Below are positions 6,576 through 12,473 of a stretch of DNA of 12,515 nt, piece after piece. Within the stretch, counting starts at the first letter, position 1. Every line of letters begins with the position of its first letter. Both the position numbers and the translations under genes were made by a program. The notes under the pieces are model-generated. The model ran no database searches. It was not told where the DNA came from and was given only the letters and a program-made list of their open reading frames with translations. Source of the DNA: Candidatus Peregrinibacteria bacterium CG_4_10_14_0_2_um_filter_43_11 (GTDB lineage: Bacteria; Patescibacteriota; Gracilibacteria; UM-FILTER-43-11); the NCBI GenBank assembly GCA_002792495.1, contig PFOK01000100.1, forward strand, positions 1,560 through 14,074. Direction: 5' to 3'.

Positions 6576-6604
6576 AATTACTTTTTGGAAACAATACTAG
6601 TGTT

Positions 6605-6638
6605 CAGTGCTACAGTGTGCAGTGCTACAGTGCGCAGT
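6605..6638 (+). repeat. 15-bp-period repeat module 1
   Basis: Two 15-bp units, CAGTGCTACAGTGTG (6605-6619) and CAGTGCTACAGTGCG (6620-6634), are followed by a partial CAGT. Before the IS inserted, the module would have started about 4 nt after the pilC stop. Related modules follow the stop codons at 10303 and 12426 in the same orientation. Confidence 0.75.
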
Positions 6639-6668
6639 CGTCAGATTACATCTTTAAATCAATCACTT

Positions 6669-7142
6669 ATGTCTCCTAAACCTTCATTTCCAGAGGAAGA
6701 TCTGACAATGCCTGTTGCTCCGGCTACGGTACAAAGTGCACGTCAGCAAATTGATGATGTTGTATCAACCGCTCCTGTTTCGGATGAAGAACGGGCACAT
6801 TTAATGACACACTATTTGTCACCTGAGGATCATGCTTTACGTGAAGCATTGAATGGAATATTGATGCGAGGAGGGGTGGATCTTTTGGCATTGGATCCTG
6901 CTCATTTACAACGTTTGGCAGCAGATGTTAATGAGATAGCCGGTAAGACTTTTATGATTGGTCCTGATGGTGTTTTACACAATGCGCTCGGTAAAAAATT
7001 TCATGATATGCCTGAATATCACTATCTTATGCCAACTTTACCACGGGATCATGTTTTGCGTAGGCGTGATTCCTCTCGGGATGAGCGCGTTGCGGCATGG
7101 AAGGCAATTTTGCCCACTCTTGGTTTCAGGTTTGTTGAATAG
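6669..7142 (+). CDS. Hypothetical protein, 157 aa
   Basis: I do not recognise a family. The N-terminal 30 residues are Pro/Ser rich and probably disordered. The rest is predicted soluble and mostly helical, with no membrane segment or signal peptide. A short patch, FMIGPDGVLHNALG followed by KKFHDMPEYHYLMP, looks like the best conserved part. The ATG at 6669 is used. An in-frame ATG at 6708 has a good purine-rich site (AGAGGA, 6692-6697) 10 nt upstream and would give 144 residues, so the start is uncertain. Reading further upstream from a TTG would translate through the repeat module and the IS end, which is not credible. Copy B of the 46-nt repeat and a terminator-like hairpin follow, so it looks like a single-gene unit. 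Confidence 0.7.
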   Translation: MSPKPSFPEEDLTMPVAPATVQSARQQIDDVVSTAPVSDEERAHLMTHYLSPEDHALREALNGILMRGGVDLLALDPAHLQRLAADVNEIAGKTFMIGPDGVLHNALGKKFHDMPEYHYLMPTLPRDHVLRRRDSSRDERVAAWKAILPTLGFRFVE

Positions 7143-7145
7143 AAG

Positions 7146-7191
7146 TGCTGAACCAGGACGGATTCCCAATCGAGTCGCGGGCTGATCCGGC
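7146..7191. repeat. 46-nt repeat, copy B
   Basis: This stretch is 35/46 identical, without gaps, to 1792-1837. It begins 3 nt after the stop of the 157-aa gene and ends 5 nt before a terminator-like hairpin. The end pairing is kept here through a G-U pair (GCTG with CGGC). In this context it would be in a 3' untranslated region. Confidence 0.6.
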
Positions 7192-7196
7192 TTAGG

Positions 7197-7226
7197 AAAT
7201 GACGGTCGGTACCATGTCATTTTTTT
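7197..7226 (+). terminator. Probable intrinsic terminator of the 157-aa gene
   Basis: AAATGAC (7197-7203) pairs with GTCATTT (7216-7222). An inner GGT/ACC stem closes a CGGT loop with a 2-nt bulge, and a T7 tract runs 7220-7226. The stem is modest and interrupted. It ends right where the next promoter begins. Confidence 0.55.
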
Positions 7227-7234
7227 GCTATAAT
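7226..7234 (+). promoter_or_regulatory. Extended -10 promoter of the methyltransferase gene
   Basis: TGCTATAAT is a perfect extended -10. No good -35 is seen 16-18 bp upstream. The start of transcription would fall at about 7241, the A of the ATG, predicting a leaderless mRNA. Confidence 0.62.
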
Positions 7235-7240
7235 GGTTTC

Positions 7241-7954
7241 ATGAAAAAACATCACATCCATCATGTTAGCGAAAGTGTGAAACAAGCTTATTCCGCCATT
7301 GCCTCGGAATTCGATCAAACCCGTCAGCAGCCGTGGCCGGAGTTTCAGCATTTTTTGGCCTATGTTCGTCATGGTTCCAAAATCCTCGATCTTGGTTGTG
7401 GCAATGGGCGTTTGGCGAGGCTTTTGACAGATAAAGATGTCGATTATTTCGGGGTGGACCACAATTCCGCGTTACTCGAAAAAGCCCGCGCCGCTCATCC
7501 CTCCGCGCGATTTGAACTGATGGACATGGCTGATCTTTCGGCGTTGCCCGAGGGCGGATTTGATATGGTTTTTAACATCGCCGCGTTTCATCATTTGCCC
7601 GGCAAAAAAATTCGTCGTCATGCGACCCTTGAAATACATCGCATTTTAAAAGATGATGGTGTTTTGATCCTTACGGTTTGGAATTTGTTCCAATGGAAGT
7701 ACATCAAACCTTTGTTTCGATCGGTTTTATCTTGTCTTCTCCATTTTGGGTTCAAGTATGCGTGGAACGATCTGTGGATCAAATGGGGAAATTACCCCCT
7801 CAAGCGTTATTATCACGCGTTTTTGCCGAAAGAATTATCACATTATTTTCCTTCCGATTTGTGGGAGCTGGAAGAATTTTATTTCACCAAAAAAGGGAAT
7901 CGAGTACCCTTTTGGAGATCGTTTAATGCGGTGCTTATCGTTCGGAAAAAGTAG
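7241..7954 (+). CDS. Class I SAM-dependent methyltransferase, Trm9/ALKBH8-like
   Basis: The protein has 237 residues. The Rossmann fold is seen as motif I LDLGCGNGRL (49-58), the acidic residue of motif II at Asp73 (FGVDHN), the DMADLSALP region (95-103) and AAFHHLP (114-120). The segment YSAIASEFDQTRQQPWPEFQ (17-36) before motif I closely matches the hallmark of Trm9/ALKBH8 enzymes, which methylate wobble-uridine side chains in eukaryotic tRNA. That points to an RNA or tRNA substrate by analogy only. The C-terminal third is longer and aromatic-rich, without a clear match. An ATG at 7199 adds 14 residues but lies in the terminator and upstream of the -10, so 7241 is preferred. It stands alone under its own promoter. 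Confidence 0.88.
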   Translation: MKKHHIHHVSESVKQAYSAIASEFDQTRQQPWPEFQHFLAYVRHGSKILDLGCGNGRLARLLTDKDVDYFGVDHNSALLEKARAAHPSARFELMDMADLSALPEGGFDMVFNIAAFHHLPGKKIRRHATLEIHRILKDDGVLILTVWNLFQWKYIKPLFRSVLSCLLHFGFKYAWNDLWIKWGNYPLKRYYHAFLPKELSHYFPSDLWELEEFYFTKKGNRVPFWRSFNAVLIVRKK

Positions 7955-8012
7955 CGATCCGAATTTTCAATAGGTTGCCAATGGGTTTACCGATTGGCTT
8001 ATTCGGATCGCT
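7953..8012. repeat. 60-nt two-tier inverted repeat after the methyltransferase
   Basis: Perfect 12-bp arms AGCGATCCGAAT (7953-7964) and ATTCGGATCGCT (8001-8012) enclose an inner 6-bp stem GCCAAT/ATTGGC (7977-7982 with 7993-7998) with a 10-nt loop. The left arm uses the last two bases of the TAG stop. Only TTTC follows, so it is a poor intrinsic terminator, though it may stall polymerase or protect the mRNA 3' end. Confidence 0.65.
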
Positions 8013-8052
8013 TTCTCGATTTGAACAATGTTTCGTGTTAGGATAAGTGCCG

Positions 8053-8883
8053 ATGGAAATTAAAAGAATTAAAATCGCCGGTGTCCCTCTGGACGCGGTC
8101 ACGTACGATACGGCGCTTGAACGCGTTCGTTTTTTTATCGAATCCAAAACCAAAGGGTTTATTACCACGCCGAATCCGGAGATCATTGTCTTGGCCAATC
8201 AAAATCCTTCGTATCTTCAGACCCTTCAATCTTCCGCATTGGCCATTCCCGATGGCATTGGTGTTTTGTGGGCCCCCACTTATCTGAGCCTTCCGTTTCG
8301 TCGATTGCGAATACACCGTTATTTTGAATTGATCTTTTCTTTGATCAGGGCTTTTCTTTCTCCCGCGTATTGTCGCATTATTTTGCCTGAGCGTGTTACG
8401 GGTACCGATTTGTTTTATCAGGTTGTAGAAGCTTCCCGAAAATATCACTGGCGTATTTTTTTGCTGGGAGCACGGCCGGGCGTTGCGGAAAAAGCGATTC
8501 ACCATCTTTTAAAGTCATATCCGGATGCTCAATTTGTCGGTGCTTATGCCGGTTCTCCCGCTGACGCGGAGGCATCCGAAATTTGCGAACGCATCAATCA
8601 GGCGCGCCCTGACATTCTTTTTGTCGCTTACGGTAATCCCGCTCAGGAATTATGGATCCATCAGTATTTAAACAAGCTGGATACGGTGTATGTCGCCGCC
8701 GGTATAGGAGGCGCTTTCGATTTTGCTGCCGGTTCCGTCAAGCGTGCCCCCCGATCCATGCAGGCTTTTGGCCTTGAATGGCTATGGCGTCTTTTAAAAG
8801 ATCCCAGGCGTTTCCGGCGGATCTGGCGTGCCACGGTTGTTTTTGTCCGTCTGGTTTTTCGTTCAAAATATCCGGGCATATAA
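8053..8883 (+). CDS. WecG/TagA/CpsF-family glycosyltransferase (GT26)
   Basis: The 276-residue protein belongs to the family that transfers N-acetylmannosamine or a related sugar to an undecaprenyl-linked acceptor in cell-surface polymer synthesis. Motifs in order: TTPNPEIIVLA (38-48), IPDGIGV (65-71, conserved Asp67), ERVTGTDL (113-120), FLLGARPGVAEKA (136-148), YGNPAQELWI (193-202), GIGGAFDFAAG (217-227) and GLEWLWRLLKDPRRFRR (240-256). About 28 residues (82-111), hydrophobic and basic, separate the DGIGV and ERVTG blocks, which are adjacent in typical members. The last 20 residues are hydrophobic and basic and may touch the membrane. AGGA at 8040-8043 lies 9 nt before the ATG, favouring 8053 over a GTG at 8047. 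Donor and acceptor are unknown. Confidence 0.92.
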   Translation: MEIKRIKIAGVPLDAVTYDTALERVRFFIESKTKGFITTPNPEIIVLANQNPSYLQTLQSSALAIPDGIGVLWAPTYLSLPFRRLRIHRYFELIFSLIRAFLSPAYCRIILPERVTGTDLFYQVVEASRKYHWRIFLLGARPGVAEKAIHHLLKSYPDAQFVGAYAGSPADAEASEICERINQARPDILFVAYGNPAQELWIHQYLNKLDTVYVAAGIGGAFDFAAGSVKRAPRSMQAFGLEWLWRLLKDPRRFRRIWRATVVFVRLVFRSKYPGI

Positions 8884-8926
8884 AGGTTCATCAACACAAG
8901 TTTTCCTTTTGTTATAACCGTTTTTT

Positions 8927-8935
8927 TGATATACT
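8927..8935 (+). promoter_or_regulatory. Extended -10 promoter of the first PH-domain gene
   Basis: TGATATACT is an extended -10 (TATACT at 8930-8935) after a T7 run. The -35 is poor (T-rich, about 8907-8912). Transcription would start near 8942, with a leader of about 35 nt. Confidence 0.5.
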
Positions 8936-8979
8936 TTGTATTGAACTTTTGTTGTTCTCTGCCATTAAACTGAATGATT

Positions 8980-9600
8980 ATGGCAAGTAATGAAGTTGAT
9001 TTAGGGGCTTATCTAAAATATGAGGAGGTGCAATTCTTCTTTCGCAAGCATTGGATTCATTTTTTGCGTATCCTTTTTTTCGGTTTATTGGTCGGCTTTC
9101 TCATTTTTGTCGTCTTACTGGGGTTTTATGGATTGATCAACGCGTTTTCTATTCAGGTTTTAAGGCCTTTTTTTGTGTTCATCGCGATCATTGGCTCTTT
9201 TATTTATCTGAATATGTTTTTTTTGCAAATCATCAATTATTTTTTTGATGTGGTGATCATCACTGACGCTCGTATTGTCATCGCCAGAAAAACCGTTTTT
9301 TTAAAAGACGATAGCGCGACGATTGATCTCACCAAAATTCAGGATATCAGTGCCAAATCGTGGGGGATTTTTCGTAACTATCTCCACTTCGGCGAACTCA
9401 TTATCACTTTGTCAGCCTCTATTCCTCCTGTGGTCATTCACGCCGTCCCTAATCCTCACTATCGTTTGGAGCAATGTAACCGTGTTAAACGGGAGCATAT
9501 TTTAAAACGTCAGGAGCGTCGGGTGCGTTATCCGGATAATGTTAGCGAGCCCCTTGCGAAAGGGGATAATTACCTAAAGGACATTCGTTTTTTGAATTAA
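8980..9600 (+). CDS. Membrane protein with bacterial PH (bPH2/YdbT-like) domain
   Basis: The protein has 206 residues. Two hydrophobic helices (about 28-55 and 62-88) form a membrane hairpin. A bacterial PH-type domain (about 89-165) follows with DVVIITDARIVIARKTVF, LTKIQDIS and IHAVPNP. The tail (170-206) is basic. The domain would lie in the cytoplasm; its partner is unknown. It is paralogous to the next gene, sharing FDVxIITDxR and IQD in the same places. An ATG at 8974 adds two residues; neither start has a Shine-Dalgarno site. The pair was probably produced by duplication and is likely to act together. Confidence 0.82.
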   Translation: MASNEVDLGAYLKYEEVQFFFRKHWIHFLRILFFGLLVGFLIFVVLLGFYGLINAFSIQVLRPFFVFIAIIGSFIYLNMFFLQIINYFFDVVIITDARIVIARKTVFLKDDSATIDLTKIQDISAKSWGIFRNYLHFGELIITLSASIPPVVIHAVPNPHYRLEQCNRVKREHILKRQERRVRYPDNVSEPLAKGDNYLKDIRFLN

Positions 9601-9712
9601 TAATGTTGAGTTCACGAATGACGGATTCTGAATTTTGTGATTGTGATTCGGATTGATTTCCTTGCTTTTTCAAGGTGTTCAATGGTAGAAAAGAGGTGAA
9701 TAATCGCCATTT
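9601..9712 (+). other. 112-bp gap between the PH-domain genes
   Basis: No gene is supported. A 5-bp hairpin CCTTG/CAAGG (9660-9675) with a T-rich loop is present, without a T-tract after it. GAGGTG at 9693-9698 is one of the few Shine-Dalgarno-like sites in the window, but it sits 14 nt before the ATG at 9713, which is long. Confidence 0.35.
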
Positions 9713-10303
9713 ATGTTTCATTTTCCGGATCAACGCGAAGGGGAAAGAGTATTGATGCTCATTCGTAAGCATCCTGTGGTGTATTTTAAGATCGTTTTTG
9801 TGTTTACGGTTACCATTTTATTGCCGCTTATCGGGTTTCTTTACATTTGGTTTCATCAATATCCTTTCGCGGAGCATTATCGGGGCGGTGTGATGGTGAA
9901 CATTTTTAGTTCGCTGTATGTGCTTTATGGGTTGCTTTTTTCATGTATCGCTTGGGTGGATGATGAATTTGATGTTTTTATTATTACCGATGAACGGTTG
10001 ATCGATATCACTCAGATCACACTATTCCAACGTTCGGTTGCCTCCACTCCTCTCAACCAGATTCAGGATACGACCAGTCATGTGAATGGAGTTTTGGCTA
10101 CTATTTTGAACTATGGTGATGTGGAAGTTCAAACCGCCGCGGGTTCCGCGTCCAGTTTTTTTATCGATTGTGTTCCGAATGCGCCTGAGGTTGCCCGTGA
10201 AATTTTGGATATTGCCGATAAACACAAAAATGGCACTATTACTGAAATTCCGGCCATCTCTCATTCTTCTACAACCGATTATCGTGCAGAAGAGGGGTGG
10301 TAG
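9713..10303 (+). CDS. Membrane protein with bacterial PH domain, paralogue of the preceding gene
   Basis: The protein has 196 residues. Two membrane helices (about 22-47 and 60-82) are followed by a PH-type domain (about 85-165) with FDVFIITDERLIDITQ, LNQIQDTTSHV, ILNYGDVEVQTAAG and IDCVPNAPEVAREI. The last block is the usual closing helix of the bPH2 fold. The N-terminal QREGERVLMLIRKHPVV is typical of YdbT-like PH proteins. The last 30 residues are Thr/Ser-rich and probably disordered. Same orientation and architecture as its neighbour 112 bp upstream suggest co-expression and possibly a hetero-oligomer. Molecular function is not known. Confidence 0.84.
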   Translation: MFHFPDQREGERVLMLIRKHPVVYFKIVFVFTVTILLPLIGFLYIWFHQYPFAEHYRGGVMVNIFSSLYVLYGLLFSCIAWVDDEFDVFIITDERLIDITQITLFQRSVASTPLNQIQDTTSHVNGVLATILNYGDVEVQTAAGSASSFFIDCVPNAPEVAREILDIADKHKNGTITEIPAISHSSTTDYRAEEGW

Positions 10304-10307
10304 TATC

Positions 10308-10336
10308 CAGTGCTCAGTTTACAGTGCGCAGTGCTA
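10308..10336 (+). repeat. 15-bp-period repeat module 2 (degenerate)
   Basis: CAGTGCTCAGT, TACAGTGCG and CAGTGCTAC are degenerate copies of the unit seen at 6605 and 12429. The module starts 4 nt after the TAG stop of the second PH-domain gene. A 10-bp palindrome CCGAATTCGG (10337-10346) follows directly, just before the next -35. Confidence 0.6.
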
Positions 10337-10348
10337 CCGAATTCGGCG

Positions 10349-10377
10349 TTGATTTTTTGGCTTTTTCCTGTTAAAAT
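10349..10377 (+). promoter_or_regulatory. Promoter of the 673-aa charged protein gene
   Basis: TTGATT (10349-10354), a 17-bp spacer ending in TGT, and TAAAAT (10372-10377) give a -35 plus extended -10 promoter. Transcription would start near 10384, about 21 nt before the ATG at 10405. The 15 bp TTGATTTTTTGGCTT is identical to the pilB promoter. The palindrome at 10337-10346 could be an operator. Confidence 0.7.
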
Positions 10378-10404
10378 TCGGCTTCCTTACTTTAATTTTT
10401 TGAC

Positions 10405-12426
10405 ATGGCTTCCGCCGTTGAATCTGCACAGGCTCCCGAGGCACGATTGGACTCCACTGCCCGTGGTGTTAATGATGTTAATAGTATTCATGAGTTTCGT
10501 CGGGAGCTTGTCATGATCGCGGATCGGGCGTTGGCTCAAAAGTTTATCAATGATGAGGCTCATCGGGGGCTGAAGGAGGTGTCAGAAGGAGGGCGGCTGG
10601 GAAAAGACGATCAGGCCACTTGGAAGGCGTTGACGTTCCAACGCGAAGATTTCAAGAGGGCTCAAGGGGTTGTTCAGGAAATGCAAGGGGTATTGAAACA
10701 GGCCATGAGAGAAAAAATCGCGTCTGAGGCGGATTATGAATTTTTAATGGGTAATTTGGTTTTATCGGGGCAAATCAATGTGACCGAAAAAGCTGTTGAG
10801 CTGGCAAGAAAGATGAAGGAAAAAGTTGATCATATGAAAAAAGATCGTGAGGGATACGATAAAATCGCAAATCATAAGCTTGTCCGGAACACCGGTTTTT
10901 TAAAAACAGGTCCCAACGAGAAAGATAAAATAGATGTTCCCGATGAAAAGGCTTTTTTGAAAATGACGGTTCCGGAGCGACGCAAACTTCTTGAAGGAGT
11001 TAAAAAAGCGCTTCCAAAGGCCGAGGAATATGCCAAAGAGGCCGGCAAGGTCGAATCCGTTGAGCAGACGGAAGCGTATGACCAATTGCTTCATAAGGCT
11101 CAATTTAAAGACAAAATCATTGGCCGTGAAACCGCCAAAAAGTTCAAGGAAGGATTTAAAGTGATTGATCACACTGAAAAAGAGCGATGGATCAAAACTT
11201 TTGAGGGTGAGATGGAACGTTATCAAAGGTTGTGGAGTGATATCCGAAGTACCCTTGAAGGGTCTGATTTGAACGAGATGGAGGGCGAGCGCGATACGAT
11301 GGGGTGGAGTCAACTTTCCGCTGAGTTTGGTAAAACCATGTGTCGTGTTTATGATGGCAATTTAGATGATCTTCACACCAAAAAAGTGATCAGCAACCAT
11401 ACCAAAAAAGCCTTTTCTCTCGACATCGCCAAGCGGCCTCTGCCGGAACAACAGCGCTATTTAAAACAGCTTGATTCTCAAATGGAACGTTACCAATCCT
11501 TACGTTCTAATATCGATGAACTCAAAGATAAAAAAGCTCAGTCCGCACTGAACGCGCTTTATGAATCCGAGACGTGTGGTTATACCGAAATTCACGATCT
11601 TTATTTGGAGTTGACGGAAAAGAAGACCCCGGAAAAAAAGGGAGACGACAAAATGGCATCTGTTTTGGCGAATGTGCGGCGCGAACGGGTTCAAAAAGGC
11701 ATCAAGGCCAGTGAAGCCGGCATGGAAAGTCGGGAACAAAAGGAAAAAATGGTCGCGATTTTGGATGATGTTGTTCGTCATCAGCGACGGGAGAATTACG
11801 AGGCGACGGATTATTTGGGTGAAGTGAGAGAGGAGCGTGCCAAAAAAGAAGCGGAACGACAAAAAAAATCGAAGAAAAAGTCAGTTGAGCCCCCCTCTGC
11901 TTCCGCAAAAGTCGGTGATAATTTTACTTTTGTCGATGACATTAGGCGTGCCCGCCTTTATCAAAATCCGGATCCATCTGAGACGGGGGCGCGCGATTCC
12001 GATTCATCCGCTTCGTTTAAAAAACAATCGTTGATGGGCAGAATGTTTAGTCCTTTATTCGGCAAAAAAGATCAGGGGGCCAATCGCGAAAAAAAAGCAT
12101 CTTCAAAAACTTCCGTTGGCCAGACCAAGTCCGGTGCCGAAGCGGAAACGGCTATTCGTGATTTGGAACAGGAGGGGGATGAAAATATCAGTACCCAAAG
12201 TGTTGCCGATCGCACTTATCAAAAAACAAAAATTCATGGCAAACAGGATGTTACTGTCACTCAGGTTCGCATTGAACGGAAAGATGCCATGCGGTATTTG
12301 TTGCACGAAGAGACTCAAGAGCGTCGTAAGATTCATTTTGTCACTGAGGACGCCGGTTTGGATCGGTTGGACTTTGATGATGTTCGTTTGTATCGGGATT
12401 ATCTAAAGGCAAGCTTGGATCGCTAG
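10405..12426 (+). CDS. Large charged helical protein with internal duplication, function unknown
   Basis: I do not recognise the family. The 673 residues are rich in Lys, Glu, Arg and Gln with no signal peptide or membrane segment, so it is probably cytoplasmic. Residues 235-280 and 325-370 align without gaps, 90 residues apart. Both carry K-x-I near the start, T-x-K-x-F, an E-x-x-R turn and the shared MERYQ followed by LxSxI. A weaker third copy of the second helix is at about 190-212 (PERRKLLEGVKKALPKAEEY). Residues 410-490 are predicted long helix or coiled coil ending in a Lys-rich stretch. Residues 491-590 are Ser/Lys-rich and probably disordered. A compact C-terminal region (about 600-673) follows. 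It has its own promoter and no Shine-Dalgarno site. A scaffold or structural role is only a guess. Confidence 0.8.
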   Translation: MASAVESAQAPEARLDSTARGVNDVNSIHEFRRELVMIADRALAQKFINDEAHRGLKEVSEGGRLGKDDQATWKALTFQREDFKRAQGVVQEMQGVLKQAMREKIASEADYEFLMGNLVLSGQINVTEKAVELARKMKEKVDHMKKDREGYDKIANHKLVRNTGFLKTGPNEKDKIDVPDEKAFLKMTVPERRKLLEGVKKALPKAEEYAKEAGKVESVEQTEAYDQLLHKAQFKDKIIGRETAKKFKEGFKVIDHTEKERWIKTFEGEMERYQRLWSDIRSTLEGSDLNEMEGERDTMGWSQLSAEFGKTMCRVYDGNLDDLHTKKVISNHTKKAFSLDIAKRPLPEQQRYLKQLDSQMERYQSLRSNIDELKDKKAQSALNALYESETCGYTEIHDLYLELTEKKTPEKKGDDKMASVLANVRRERVQKGIKASEAGMESREQKEKMVAILDDVVRHQRRENYEATDYLGEVREERAKKEAERQKKSKKKSVEPPSASAKVGDNFTFVDDIRRARLYQNPDPSETGARDSDSSASFKKQSLMGRMFSPLFGKKDQGANREKKASSKTSVGQTKSGAEAETAIRDLEQEGDENISTQSVADRTYQKTKIHGKQDVTVTQVRIERKDAMRYLLHEETQERRKIHFVTEDAGLDRLDFDDVRLYRDYLKASLDR

Positions 12427-12428
12427 AT

Positions 12429-12469
12429 CAGTGCTACAGTTCACAGTGCTACAGTTCACAGTGCTACAG
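12429..12469 (+). repeat. 15-bp tandem repeat, module 3
   Basis: Two exact copies of CAGTGCTACAGTTCA (12429-12443 and 12444-12458) and an 11-bp partial copy (12459-12469) start 2 nt after the TAG stop. This is the cleanest copy of the repeat family at 6605 and 10308. Confidence 0.85.
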
Positions 12470-12473
12470 AGAA

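Larger units (their letters stand above)
5435..6597 (+). mobile_element. IS630-family insertion sequence
   Basis: The 1163-bp element is bounded by imperfect terminal inverted repeats, 5435-5462 against 6570-6597, matching at 21 of 28 positions. TA duplications lie at 5433-5434 and 6598-6599, so the target reads C-TA / TA-G, the CTAG site common for IS630. It carries a two-frame DDE transposase. Arginine is often AGA inside the element, whereas neighbouring pil genes mostly use CGN, which supports recent transfer. Transposase motifs are intact, so it may still be active. Confidence 0.88.

Noticed and set aside
6585..6668. TTG-led N-terminal extension of the 157-aa protein
   Set aside because: It would translate the IS630 right end and the 15-bp repeat module, giving low-complexity residues.
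7199..7240. Upstream ATG of the methyltransferase
   Set aside because: It lies in the terminator hairpin and before the -10 box, so it would not be on the transcript.
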